Below, one piece after another: positions 43,902 to 52,868 of a DNA stretch of 64,000 nucleotides. The position numbers were made by a program, and so were the translations under genes. The stretch spans positions 1 to 64,000 of the forward strand of contig NZ_FONG01000031.1 of assembly GCF_900112845.1 (NCBI RefSeq). The letters run 5' to 3'. Under the pieces are notes generated by a model, which was not told the origin of the DNA, did not search any database, and saw only the letters and a list, made by a program, of their open reading frames with translations. The stretch's first letter is position 1. Each line of letters begins with the position of its first letter. The stretch comes from Actinacidiphila alni. GTDB taxonomy: Bacteria > Actinomycetota > Actinomycetes > Streptomycetales > Streptomycetaceae.

Positions 43902-45701
43902 ATGTCAGGCAGCACTACCCTGTCGGTGCGCGGGCGGCCATGGCGCGGCGGGCGCCGGCCGGTACTGATCTTCACCGTCCTCGCGGCGGTCCTGGCGAGC
44001 CTGGCGCTCGTCTGGACGCAGTCCCCGGCCCGCGCGGCGGACACGCTGCTGTCGCAGGGCAAGCCCGCCACCGCGTCCTCGACGGAGAACGCGGGCACCC
44101 CCGCGTCGGCCGCCGTGGACGGCAACACCGGCACCCGCTGGTCAAGCGCCGCCGCCGATCCGCAGTGGCTCCAGGTCGACCTCGGCTCGTCGCAGACGAT
44201 CACCTCGGTCGCCCTCAACTGGGAGACGGCGTACGCCAAATCCTTCAAGATCCAGACCTCCGCCAACGGCACCACCTGGACCGACGTCTACTCGACCACC
44301 ACCGGGACCGGCGGCAATCAGACGCTCGCCGTAAACGGTTCCGGGCGTTATGTCCGCATGTACGGCACCGTCCGTGCCACGCAGTACGGCTACTCCCTGT
44401 GGGAGTTCCAGGTGTACGGCAGCGGCGGCGCGGTCCCGCCGGCCGCGTGCGGCACCGCCAACGCCGCGCAGGGCCACCCCGCCACCGCGTCCTCGACGGA
44501 GAACGCGGGCACCCCCGCGTCAGCCGCCGTGGACGGCAACACCGGCACCCGCTGGTCCTCCGCCTTCAGCGACCCGCAGTGGATCCAGGTGGACCTCGGC
44601 TCGTCGCAGACCGTCTGCCAGGTCGGCCTCAACTGGGAGGCGGCGTACGCCACCGCCTACCAGATCCAGGTCTCCGACAGCGGCACCGGCGGCTGGACCA
44701 CCATCTACTCCACCACCACCGCGACCGGCGGCACCCAGACGCTCAACATCACCGGCACCGGCCGCTACCTCCGCGTCAACGGCACGGCACGCGCCACCGC
44801 GTACGGCTACTCGCTGTGGGAGCTGGCCGTCCACACCACCGGCGGCGGCACCACCACTCCCCCCACCACCCCGCCCGACGACGACTTCTGGGGCTCGACG
44901 GGCGACATCCCGGCCGCGCACAACGTGATGGAACTGAAGATCCTCAACCGGACCAACGGCCAGTACCCGGACAGCCAGGTGTACTGGAGCTTCAACGGGA
45001 CGGTGCACTCCATCGCCGAGCAGCCCTACTTCGACATGCCCGCCAACTCCTCGGGCCGGATGTACTTCTACCTCGGCTCGCCGAACAGTCAGTACTACGA
45101 CTTCATCGAATTCACCATCGGCCCGAACGTCTTCAACGGGAACACCACCCGCGTGGACGCCTGGGGCCTGCCGCTGGCGATCAGGCTGCACACGCACGAC
45201 GGCCAGGACGTCCAGCTCGGTGACAGCCAGGACCTGTTCAACCAGAGCCGCGAGGCGACCTTCGCGCAGTTCCAGGCGGCGGTCCCGCAGCAGTTCAAGG
45301 TGCTGGCGCAGACCCAGGCTCCGTACCGGATCATCGCACCGGGCAGCGACCCGAGCTTCCGCGAGGGCGGCGCCAACGCCAACTACTTCACGGCGTACGC
45401 CAATTCGGTCGGCGTCAACGAGCCCACCTCGAACATCTTCGGCTGCGCCGGCTCGCTGGCCGGCGACCCGGGGATGTGCGCGGCGCTCAACCGGCACACC
45501 GCCAACCTCCCGTCCTCGCAGTGGGAGGACCCGAGCAAGTTCTACACCGGCGGCGACCCGGCCAACTGGTACGCCAAGTTCTGGCACGACCACTCGATCA
45601 ACCACCTCGCCTACGGCTTCCCGTACGACGACGTGGCCGGGCAGGCGGCGTACGCCTCGCTCCAGAACCCGCAGTGGATGGAGATCGCGGTGGGCTGGTA
45701 G
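43902..45701 (+). CDS. Secreted GH64-type beta-1,3-glucanase with two discoidin domains
   Basis: 599-aa secreted enzyme. Signal peptide about 1-46. Two F5/8 type C (discoidin, CBM32-like) domains lie about 47-172 and 184-308, then a Thr/Pro/Gly linker and a catalytic domain (about 325-599) with ILNRTNGQYPDSQVYWSFNG and AEQPYFDMPANSSGRMYFYLG, which resemble GH64 laminaripentaose-forming beta-1,3-glucanases and thaumatin-like proteins. I recognise the family from these motifs but cannot confirm the catalytic residues. ATG 43902 has GAGGAG upstream. The two discoidin copies contain an 80-bp block that is nearly identical. Confidence 0.85.
   Translation: MSGSTTLSVRGRPWRGGRRPVLIFTVLAAVLASLALVWTQSPARAADTLLSQGKPATASSTENAGTPASAAVDGNTGTRWSSAAADPQWLQVDLGSSQTITSVALNWETAYAKSFKIQTSANGTTWTDVYSTTTGTGGNQTLAVNGSGRYVRMYGTVRATQYGYSLWEFQVYGSGGAVPPAACGTANAAQGHPATASSTENAGTPASAAVDGNTGTRWSSAFSDPQWIQVDLGSSQTVCQVGLNWEAAYATAYQIQVSDSGTGGWTTIYSTTTATGGTQTLNITGTGRYLRVNGTARATAYGYSLWELAVHTTGGGTTTPPTTPPDDDFWGSTGDIPAAHNVMELKILNRTNGQYPDSQVYWSFNGTVHSIAEQPYFDMPANSSGRMYFYLGSPNSQYYDFIEFTIGPNVFNGNTTRVDAWGLPLAIRLHTHDGQDVQLGDSQDLFNQSREATFAQFQAAVPQQFKVLAQTQAPYRIIAPGSDPSFREGGANANYFTAYANSVGVNEPTSNIFGCAGSLAGDPGMCAALNRHTANLPSSQWEDPSKFYTGGDPANWYAKFWHDHSINHLAYGFPYDDVAGQAAYASLQNPQWMEIAVGW
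44064..44557 (+). repeat. 80-bp near-identical internal repeat in the discoidin domains
   Basis: 44064-44143 and 44478-44557 differ at one base out of 80, and encode the same residues (PATASSTENAGTPASAAVDG plus NTGTRWS). The offset is 414 bp, exactly 138 codons, so the domains are in frame. The rest of the two domains has diverged more, suggesting a recent gene conversion or selection on this block. Confidence 0.9.
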
Positions 45702-45730
45702 GCCCTCCCCGACGCCATGACCCCCCACAA

Positions 45731-45780
45731 CCGCCGGGGGCGGGCGGCGGTCCTGACGGACCGTCACCCGCCCCCGGCGG
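45731..45780. terminator. Nested bidirectional terminator
   Basis: Outer 14-bp stem CCGCCGGGGGCGGG (45731-45744)/CCCGCCCCCGGCGG (45767-45780) encloses an inner GGTCC-TGAC-GGACC hairpin (45749-45762). It separates the convergent GH64 and LLM genes. Confidence 0.75.
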
Positions 45781-45795
45781 CATGCCGGGACCGGC

Positions 45796-46668
45796 TCACA
45801 GCACAGGCGGCCCCTGCTCGATCCGGCGCAGCACCGGCGCCAGCCGGTCCAGATCGGGCCCGGTCTGGAGCTGCCGCTCGTCCCACCAGGTGGCGCCCGC
45901 CTCCGCCAGCGGCGCGATCAACTCCCGCGCCGCGGCGGGCTCCCCGGGGCTGACCCCGCCGACGACGATCTCGAAGTGCTCACCCTCCCGGTCCGGGCCG
46001 CGCTGCCCGGCCACGTACGCCGCCACCTCGCGGACCCGCTCGGCGGTCGGCGGGACGCCGTGCTTGGCGTCGGCGAAGAGCGGGACGGCGCCGTCCCAGC
46101 GGGCGGCGCGGCGCATCGGCGGCCGGTTCGGCCAGAAGCCGCCGATCCAGACCGGCGGCCGGGGCCGCTGCTCGGTGGCGGGCAGCAACTGGACATCGCG
46201 GACCCGGAAGTGCCGCCCGTCGTGCTCGACGGGCTCGCCCGACCAGTAGCGGGCCAGCAGGTCCAGTCCCTCGTCGAGCAGTTCGGCCAGCACGACCGGG
46301 TCGGTCGGCTCGCCGAAGCTGCCGTACTCGTCCTCGACCGGTCCGCCGAGCCCGGCCGCGAAGACCACCCGCCCGCCGCTGAGCGCGTCCAGCGTGGCGA
46401 CCTGGCGCGCCAGTTGCTGCGGGCGGCGGCGGGCGACCGGGGTGAGCAGGGTGCCGAGCGTGATCCTGGAGGTGGCCAGCGCGGCGGCGGTGAGCAGCAT
46501 CCACGGGTCGCCGAAGGGCTTGCCGCGCTGTGCGGTCTTGTCGTGCACGACGTGGTCCCAGACGAACAGCCCGTCCCAGCCCGCCTGTTCCGCCGCGGCG
46601 GCGACCGCGGCCACCGTCCTGGGGTCGGCGAAGTCACCGAAGTTCGGAATGTTGATCGAGAAGCGCAT
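45796..46668 (-). CDS. LLM-class flavin-dependent oxidoreductase
   Basis: 290-aa luciferase-like monooxygenase of TIM-barrel fold, starting MRFSINIPNFGDFADPRTVA. Typical elements: GWDGLFVWDHV, ITLGTLLTPVARRRP, SGGRVVFAAGLGG, WIGGFWPNRP. The cofactor may be FMN or F420; the substrate is unknown. ATG 46668 matches the usual family start; GGAAGA lies 9 nt upstream. It is back-to-back with the secreted protease gene and has no clear link to the glucan genes around it. Confidence 0.88.
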   Translation of the reverse strand: MRFSINIPNFGDFADPRTVAAVAAAAEQAGWDGLFVWDHVVHDKTAQRGKPFGDPWMLLTAAALATSRITLGTLLTPVARRRPQQLARQVATLDALSGGRVVFAAGLGGPVEDEYGSFGEPTDPVVLAELLDEGLDLLARYWSGEPVEHDGRHFRVRDVQLLPATEQRPRPPVWIGGFWPNRPPMRRAARWDGAVPLFADAKHGVPPTAERVREVAAYVAGQRGPDREGEHFEIVVGGVSPGEPAAARELIAPLAEAGATWWDERQLQTGPDLDRLAPVLRRIEQGPPVL

Positions 46669-46761
46669 CCCCGCATTCTTCCGCCCGCGAGAGGGGTCGT
46701 CTTCTCCTTTCCCGAGCGCCCAACTCCTGTGGCGGGTGGGATGACAGCGTTGCCATGAGTG

Positions 46762-46821
46762 TTGACATGCGCGTGTCAGTGTTTGATGGTGGTGGGACGT
46801 CCGACGGTGAGAGCGCTCTCT
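46762..46821 (+). promoter_or_regulatory. Promoter and TGAGAGCGCTCTCT operator of the protease gene
   Basis: TTGACA (46762-46767), 17-bp spacer, GATGGT (46785-46790), then TGAGAGCGCTCTCT (46808-46821) about 11 nt after the expected start. The geometry is the same as at the GH48, GH16 and cebE promoters. Confidence 0.75.
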
Positions 46822-46912
46822 CCTGCGGAGCGAGCCGGACCGCCGGGCACTGTTCGAGTTCGTTGTCCCCCCACGATTTCTCGCTCGCGAGAAGGTGCAA
46901 AGGAGCGCGTCC

Positions 46913-48079
46913 ATGCGACGTAAGACTCGTACGGGCTGGTGTCTGTCGGCCGTGGTGGCCCTGGGGATCGGGGCGTTGGGGCTGGCCCCGGTGACCTCGG
47001 CGTCCGCCGCCGCGCCGGCGAAACCGGTGTCCCCCGGAATGGTGAGCGCCATGCAGCGCGACCTCGGCCTGACCCAGGCCCAGGCGACCGCGCGGCTCAA
47101 GGCGGAGGCGACGGCGTCCGCGCTGGCGCCCGACGCGCGCCGCGCGGCCGGAAAGGCGTACGGCGGCGAGTGGTTCGACGCCGACTCCGGCAAGCTCGTG
47201 GTGGCGGTCACCGACGCCGCCGCGACCAAGGCCGTCACGAGGACCGGCGCCTCCGCCGTCCGCGTCGCGCACAGCGCGGCCGTCCTCGACTCCGCGAAGT
47301 CCGCCCTCGACAGCGCCGCCAGGTCGTCGGCCGGCGCGCCCGCCGCCATCCACAGCTGGCACGTCGACGTGAAGACCAACCAGGTCGTCGCCGACGTCCA
47401 GGCCGGCGCCGAGAACCGCGCCGACGTCAAGGCGTTCCTCGCGCCCGCCCGCGCCGCGGGCCTGCTCACCGTGCACGCCGACAACACGCCGGCGCCGCGC
47501 ACGTACTCGGCCGGCACCGTCGGCGGCGACCCGTACTACATCAACGGCAACGTCCGCTGCTCCATAGGCTTCTCGGTCGTCGGCGGCTTCGTCAGCGCGG
47601 GCCACTGCGGTACGGCCGGCAGCAGCGTGGCGGGCTGGGACGGCTCGGCGATGGGCAGCTTCGTCGCCTCGTCCTTCCCCGGCAACGACTACTCCTACAT
47701 CGCCATCGGCAACGGCTGGTGGACCGTCCCGGTCGTCCTCGGCTGGGGCACCGTCAGCGACGTCCTGGTCCGCGGCTCGAACGTCGCCCCGGTCGGCTCG
47801 TCCATCTGCCGTTCGGGCTCCACCTCGCACTGGCACTGCGGCACCGTGCTGTCCCAGGGCGACACCGTCAACTACTCGCAGGGCGCCGTCTACGAGATGA
47901 CCGGCACCAGTGTCTGCGCCGAACCCGGCGACTCCGGCGGCTCGTTCATCACCGGCGACCAGGCCCAGGGCGTCACCTCCGGCGGCTGGGGCAACTGCTC
48001 CAGCGGCGGCCAGACGTGGTTCCAGCCGGTCAACGAGATCCTCAACACCTACCACCTGACGCTCGTCACGTCGTCCTGA
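46913..48079 (+). CDS. Secreted S1-family serine protease (streptogrisin/alpha-lytic type)
   Basis: 388-aa pre-pro-protease. Signal peptide about 1-33. The pro-region (about 34-198) has the alpha-lytic-protease prodomain pattern (YGGEWFDADSGKLVVAVTD, IHSWHVDVKTNQVVADV). The mature chymotrypsin-fold domain starts near TYSAGTVGGD. Catalytic triad His231 (SAGHCG), Asp259 (GNDYSY) and Ser341 (EPGDSGGS); paired cysteines suit disulfides. ATG 46913 follows AAAGGAG. Its promoter has the same operator as the glucanase genes, suggesting co-regulation, perhaps for breaking down fungal or plant cell-wall protein (inference). Confidence 0.94.
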   Translation: MRRKTRTGWCLSAVVALGIGALGLAPVTSASAAAPAKPVSPGMVSAMQRDLGLTQAQATARLKAEATASALAPDARRAAGKAYGGEWFDADSGKLVVAVTDAAATKAVTRTGASAVRVAHSAAVLDSAKSALDSAARSSAGAPAAIHSWHVDVKTNQVVADVQAGAENRADVKAFLAPARAAGLLTVHADNTPAPRTYSAGTVGGDPYYINGNVRCSIGFSVVGGFVSAGHCGTAGSSVAGWDGSAMGSFVASSFPGNDYSYIAIGNGWWTVPVVLGWGTVSDVLVRGSNVAPVGSSICRSGSTSHWHCGTVLSQGDTVNYSQGAVYEMTGTSVCAEPGDSGGSFITGDQAQGVTSGGWGNCSSGGQTWFQPVNEILNTYHLTLVTSS

Positions 48080-48096
48080 CCCGACGCCCGGCACGT

Positions 48097-48130
48097 CCGG
48101 GCCCGTGCGCGGAAGCGCGCACGGGCCCGG
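48097..48130. terminator. Terminator after the protease gene
   Basis: Perfect 14-bp stem CCGGGCCCGTGCGC (48097-48110)/GCGCACGGGCCCGG (48117-48130) with a 6-nt loop, between convergent genes. Confidence 0.8.
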
Positions 48131-48156
48131 GCTGTGGCAATGGCGACACGGGAGAA

Positions 48157-48579
48157 CTAGAGGATGCTCTCGGGGCCGTCGAACTGGTGCACCGGGGCGT
48201 CGTCGCAGGCCGCGACGGGGCCGCCGAGGACATTGCCGCCGACGCCCTGGGTGGCCGGGACGGCGCAGCGCAGGTCGACGTTGACGAGCGGGGCACCGTA
48301 GGTGTTGAGGACACCGTGCGGGTCGCCCGCGATGGAGACGTCACCGTTCTGGGTGGCGTTGTTGGTCGGGCCGGTGGTCGAGGAGAAGCCGGACGTGCCG
48401 GTGCCGTAGTCGGTGTCGCTGCCGTAACCGGCCTGGGCCGCCATGGTGGCGTCCTCGGTGCTGGTCGTGGTGCCGGCCTGCGGGCCGTCCGTGGCGGCGC
48501 TGGCGACACCGCCGGCGCCGACGGTCGCGGCGGTGGCCGCGGTGAGCAGGGCGGCGCCGGTCAGGAACTTGCGGATCAT
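48157..48579 (-). CDS. Small secreted protein, possibly rodlin-like
   Basis: 140-aa protein. Signal peptide about 1-28 (KFLTGAALLTAATAATVGAGGVASA), then a Ser/Thr/Gly-rich segment and TGPTNNATQNGDVSIAGDPH, followed by a C-terminal part with two cysteines (VDLRCAVPA, AACDDAP). The ATQNGD-type pattern and size recall rodlin-like surface proteins, but I cannot confirm this. ATG 48579. Upstream, 48580-48845 shows no gene or clear operator. Confidence 0.68.
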   Translation of the reverse strand: MIRKFLTGAALLTAATAATVGAGGVASAATDGPQAGTTTSTEDATMAAQAGYGSDTDYGTGTSGFSSTTGPTNNATQNGDVSIAGDPHGVLNTYGAPLVNVDLRCAVPATQGVGGNVLGGPVAACDDAPVHQFDGPESIL

Positions 48580-48845
48580 CGAATGCTCCGAATCGGGGGG
48601 ACGGAGTTGTGCGGTCGGCCATACGGTGACCCGCGGGGGCGTCAACCACAGCTGACGTGGCGCATATTTTCGCCCGGGCGGCGCAACCCCATCAGTCGTC
48701 CGGCGCACGAAAACGATCAAAGCCGTACGCACAACGGTCGTACGGGGCGAACCGGTCCCAACTGGGCACCCCGTACGGGGTACTGCGGTGCGTTAATCCC
48801 ATTGAATGGCCGGTCGTACCGGCGCTTGTTCTGCCGTACCCCTGA

Positions 48846-49613
48846 TCAGTCCATGCCCTTGCGGCCCGGGGTCCAGAAGGGCTTGGTCCGGATGCTGCGG
48901 CGCGGCCAGTGGCGGTCCTCGGTGAGGTGGCGGCGGACGAGCTGGATCGTCCGCGCCTCGCCCGCGAGATAGGCGGTGCCGGGTTCGGCCGGCAGGTCGA
49001 GGGCGCGGACGTCGTCCACCAGGCTGGTGGCCGACGCGGCCGAACGGCCCTGCCGAAAGCTCCAGTTGAGATCCCAGTTGGCGGCCGTGCCCGGACCGCC
49101 GAGGTCCAGGCGCTCGTCCGGGGTGTCCACCTCCAGGCAGCCGAAGGCCCGTTGGCCGGCCGGCAGCGCGCGCAGCATCGGCCCGTACGCGACCTGCGCG
49201 GTCTCCTCCCCCACGAACAGGTGGTAGCCGGCCGCCGGATCGAGGACGAGGCTCCCCTCGGGCTTCATCAGCCGCAGTTCGTCCCCCGGCCGCGCCGTAC
49301 GGGCCCACCCGGCGCCCGGACCCTCGTCCTCACCGTGCTGGTACACGATCAGTTCGAGGGTCTCGCCGTCGTAGTCCCACACCGTGTACGTGCGCAGGGT
49401 GCCCACCAGCCAGTCGACGGCGCCCGGCGCCGCGCCGACCTGGAGACGTACGTGCTGGCCCGGCTGCCAGGAGAGACCGGTCAGTTCGGGTCCGGTGAGG
49501 GCGATGTGGCGCAGCCGGGGCGCCCGCTGTTCCACGGTGTGGACTCGGGCGGCCAGCAGCATGCGGTCCAGGAGGCGGCGTTTCACGGTGGGCTCCGTAT
49601 CGGGGGTGCTCAA
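48846..49613 (-). CDS. Siderophore-interacting protein (ViuB/FAD-binding 9 type)
   Basis: 255-aa NADPH/FAD-dependent ferric-siderophore reductase family protein. N-terminal FAD-binding barrel with the LRTYTVWDYD (R-x-Y-T) motif and LMKPEGSLVLD; C-terminal SIP domain with LFVGEETAQVAYGPMLRAL and AYLAGEARTIQLVRRHL (GEA motif). It would reduce Fe3+-siderophore in the cytoplasm to release iron. It follows an ABC-2 type permease by 17 bp on the same strand, so it is likely the third gene of that operon. No siderophore synthesis genes are nearby. Confidence 0.9.
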   Translation of the reverse strand: MSTPDTEPTVKRRLLDRMLLAARVHTVEQRAPRLRHIALTGPELTGLSWQPGQHVRLQVGAAPGAVDWLVGTLRTYTVWDYDGETLELIVYQHGEDEGPGAGWARTARPGDELRLMKPEGSLVLDPAAGYHLFVGEETAQVAYGPMLRALPAGQRAFGCLEVDTPDERLDLGGPGTAANWDLNWSFRQGRSAASATSLVDDVRALDLPAEPGTAYLAGEARTIQLVRRHLTEDRHWPRRSIRTKPFWTPGRKGMD

Positions 49614-49630
49614 CAGGTGCGGGAGTGCGG

Positions 49631-50494
49631 TCAGTTCGCCGCGCGGCGACGGTAGAGGACGGTGGCGGCGGGCGCCAGGATGAGCAGCAGCGCGGCCGAC
49701 CAGGCGAGGGTGGCGTACACCGGGTGCTGCATCGGCCAGGCGTCGATCGACGCCGACGGGTTGGGATTGCCGAGGAGTTCACGGGCGGCGGCGGTCACCG
49801 CGCTGATCGGGTTCCAGTCGGTGAGATCGCGCAGCCACGGGGTCATCCGCTGGGTCGGGACGAGGGCGTTGGACATGAAGACGACCGGGAAGAGGAAGAG
49901 CAGACCGAGGGCCTGCGCGGTCTCGACCCCCTTGCTCAGCAGCCCGATGCAGGCGCAGCCCCAGGACACGGCGTAGCCGAACAGCAGGACCAGGGCGAAG
50001 GCGGCGAGCGCCCGGCCGACGCCCTCGTGCGGCGACCAGCCGATCGCGAAGCCGGTGGCGGCGACGATCGCCGCGCCGAGCACCGCGGTCAGCAGATCGG
50101 TGACCGAGCGCGCGACCAGCACGCCGGGGCGCCACATCGGCAGGGTGCGGAAGCGGTCGATGACCCCGGTGTTGACGTCCGTGCTCAGGCCCACGCCGGT
50201 GCCGACGGTGACCGTGACCTGGTTGAAGACCAGCAGCCCGGGGATCGCGAAGTCCTTGTAGTCGGCGCCGCCCGGCAGCACGACACCGGCGCCGAAGACG
50301 TACACGAACAGCAGCGTGAACAGGACGGGCTGGATCGTCACGTCGGAGAGCTGGAAGGGCTCGCGGGAGATGTGCACCAGATTGCGCAGCGACAGGACGG
50401 CGACGTCGGAAACCTTGCGGAGGAGGCTGTGCGGGCGCGGGACGGCGGGCGGCAGCGGCGGCGCGGAGGCTGTCGTGAGGGTGGCGGTGCTCAT
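49631..50494 (-). CDS. ABC-2 type (DrrB-like) transport permease
   Basis: 287-aa permease with about six hydrophobic segments (about 55-78, 95-115, 130-155, 165-190, 200-220, 262-282) and the ABC-2 motif FKFFPVVFMSN-like FLFPVVFMSNALVP. DrrB-family permeases pair with DrrA ATPases for drug or lipid export. ATG 50494 overlaps the upstream ATPase frame stop (ATGA at 50491-50494), showing that the ATPase reading frame ended here before its frameshift. Likely one operon with the siderophore-interacting protein gene. Confidence 0.9.
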   Translation of the reverse strand: MSTATLTTASAPPLPPAVPRPHSLLRKVSDVAVLSLRNLVHISREPFQLSDVTIQPVLFTLLFVYVFGAGVVLPGGADYKDFAIPGLLVFNQVTVTVGTGVGLSTDVNTGVIDRFRTLPMWRPGVLVARSVTDLLTAVLGAAIVAATGFAIGWSPHEGVGRALAAFALVLLFGYAVSWGCACIGLLSKGVETAQALGLLFLFPVVFMSNALVPTQRMTPWLRDLTDWNPISAVTAAARELLGNPNPSASIDAWPMQHPVYATLAWSAALLLILAPAATVLYRRRAAN

Positions 50495-51554
50495 GCCCGG
50501 GTCACCAGGCCCTTTCCGTCGGTCGGCGCGTCGGGGGCGCCGGGGGTATCGGATGCGGCGGACACGTCGGACGCGCCGGATTCACCGGACGGTGCGTCGG
50601 CGGGTGCGTCGGCGGGTGCCTCGGCCGGGTGGCCGGTCAGGGCGAAGAACACGTCGTCGAGCGAGGGCGGACGGATCTCGACGTCGTCCACGCCGATCCC
50701 GGCCTCGTCCAGGGCCCGGACGACCGTGCCCGCCAGGCCGCTGCCGGTGGTCACCGGGGCCCGCAGGTGCAGGCCGTCCCGGCTCACCGCGACCTCGCCG
50801 GTCGCGAACCGGCCGAGTACGGCGGCGGCTTCGGGGCGGGCGTCGGCGAGCGTCACCTGGAGCCGGGCACCGCCGGTCCTGGCCTCAGCTCGGCGGCGGT
50901 GCCCGCCGCGATCACCCGCCCGTGGTCGACCACGACGATACGGTCCGCCAACTCGTCGGCCTCGTCCAGGTACTGGGTGGTCAGCAGGACGGTCGCGCCG
51001 TCCGCGACCAGTTCCCGGATCACCGACCACATCCGTACCCGGCTGGCCGGGTCGAGCCCGGTGGTCGGCTCGTCGAGGAAGAGCACCGGGGGCCGGATCA
51101 CCAGGCCCGCCGCCAGGTCGAGGCGACGGCGCATGCCGCCCGAATACGCCTTCACGACGCGGTCGGCGGCGTCGGCGAGACCGAAACGGTCCAGCAGGGC
51201 GGCCGCCAGGCGGCGCGCGTCGGTACGGCGCAGGCCGCTCAAGCGGCCGATCATCGTCAGATTCTGACGCCCCGTCAGCAGGACGTCGACGGTGGCGTCC
51301 TGGGCGGTGACGCCGATCTTCGCGCGCACCGCGCCGGTCTCGCGCACGACGTCGTGCCCGGCGACCCGGGCCCATCCGGCGTCCGGCGCGGTCAGGGTGG
51401 TCAGCATCCGTACGGTCGTGGTCTTCCCGGCACCGTTCGGGCCCAGCACCCCCAGCACCGTCCCGGCCGGGACCGCCAGGCTCACCCCGGCCACCGCCTC
51501 GGCGTCGCCGTAGCGTTTGACGAGACCCTCGGCCTCGATCATCAACTCACTCAC
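50491..51554 (-). pseudogene. DrrA-like ABC ATPase with a single-base frameshift
   Basis: The N-terminal part, from ATG 51554, has all core motifs: Walker A GPNGAGKTT, signature AYSGGMRRR, Walker B LFLDEPTTGLD, and H-loop TTQYLDEAD. It leaves the family frame near 50883-50888 (CCTCAG, minus CTGAGG) and stops after AAELRPGPAVPGSR. The next frame continues with the expected DrrA C-terminal domain (ARTGGARLQVTLADARPEA...) to 50491, where its stop overlaps the permease start. Restoring one base (CTGAAGG) gives AELKARTGG and one ~355-aa protein. The cause is either a sequencing error or a real recent inactivation. No slippery heptamer is seen. Confidence 0.85.
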
Positions 51555-51680
51555 GAGTTGTCTCCTCTGGGGCTGTGCGCGGTCATGGGCGCCCGCCGCG
51601 GCTTCCGCGCGGGTTCATGCGCATATGACGGCGTCTGCGTGCTTTACGTGGCCGGCCCCCTCCACGCTAGGCTGGCTCGC

Positions 51681-52646
51681 ATGCATATGGCGGCCGAGGA
51701 ATACCCCGAAACGGCCAAGGTGGACGGTGCTACGGTGCACAGCCCGCCGCAGGCCGCGACCTTCGTCACGCCGCCGACCGCACCACCGGCCGCGCCACCG
51801 ACGCCACCACCGGCCCCGGCATCGACCGCCGCATCAGCCGCGCCGTCGGCCGCACGATCGGCCGCGACGCCGGTCAGGTCGCCCGTACTCAGCGTCGGCC
51901 GCGACGGGGACGACCCGCCGCTGTGGATGACGGCGCACTCCCACCCCGAACACATGCTGCTGTGGTCCGCGTCGGCGACGCTCACCATCGGCACCCCGGG
52001 GCGCGACTGGCTCGTACCGCCCGGTTACGGCCTGTGGGTGCCCGGCTGGACCGAGCACTCGGTGTCCACCCTGCGCTTCGGCGAAGGATCGGTGCTCGCC
52101 TTCGCCCCCGAGCGCTGCCCGATCACCTGGGCCCGGCCCACCGGCGTCTCCATCACCCCGCTGCTGCGCGAACTCATCGCGCACCTGTGCCGTACCGGCC
52201 CGCAGGACACCACCCGCGCGCCCGCCGAGGCCCTCGCCTTCGCGCTGCTCACCCCGCTGCCCGACCACGACATCCAGGTGGCCATGCCCACCGACCCACG
52301 GGTGCGCGCCATCGCCGAACGCCTCGTCGCCGACCCGTCCGACCCCCGCGAACTCGCCGCCTGGGCCGACCACGTGCACGCCGGCGTCCGCACCCTGTCC
52401 CGGCTCTTCGTCGCCGAGACCGGACTCAGCTTCGCGCGCTGGCGCACCCAGGTACGGATCCGCGCCGCGATCCACCTGCTGTCGGACGGCGCCACGGTCG
52501 AGAGCACCGCGCGCGCCGTCGGCTACCGCAAGCCCAGCGCCTTCATCGCGGCCTTCCGCCGCGCCACCGGCCAGACCCCGGGCACCTACCTCGGCCCCGG
52601 GGACCCGCCCCCGCCGTCACCCCCGCCGCCGCTCAGTCCGCGGTGA
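51681..52646 (+). CDS. AraC-family regulator
   Basis: 321-aa regulator. A Pro/Ala-rich N-terminal tail (about 20-75) precedes a cupin-like sensor (about 80-190: HSHPEHMLLWSASATLTIG, GLWVPGWTEHSV) and a C-terminal AraC HTH (about 215-305: LAAWADHVHAGVRTLSRLF, VESTARAVGYRKPSAFIAAFRRATG). ATG 51681 has no ribosome site, but TAGGCT (51668-51673) ends exactly 7 nt upstream, indicating a leaderless mRNA. It is divergent from the ABC ATPase operon (127 bp), its likely target. Confidence 0.88.
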   Translation: MHMAAEEYPETAKVDGATVHSPPQAATFVTPPTAPPAAPPTPPPAPASTAASAAPSAARSAATPVRSPVLSVGRDGDDPPLWMTAHSHPEHMLLWSASATLTIGTPGRDWLVPPGYGLWVPGWTEHSVSTLRFGEGSVLAFAPERCPITWARPTGVSITPLLRELIAHLCRTGPQDTTRAPAEALAFALLTPLPDHDIQVAMPTDPRVRAIAERLVADPSDPRELAAWADHVHAGVRTLSRLFVAETGLSFARWRTQVRIRAAIHLLSDGATVESTARAVGYRKPSAFIAAFRRATGQTPGTYLGPGDPPPPSPPPPLSPR

Positions 52647-52868
52647 CACCCCCGTACGCGATCCCGGCCGGGGCGCCGTCCGCGCCGTGCAGTTGCCCGC
52701 CGCCCGGTCGGGGTACCGGAACGCCGCCGCCGGATCCGCCCGGTACGGCCCCGCACTGCTCCAGCCGTCGCCACCCATGCGCTGCCCCCTCCCCCTGTTT
52801 CAGTATCGGCGCCAGCGTAGATCCCCCCACTGACAACGCCTTCCGACCGCCCGCTAGCATCCCTGAGC

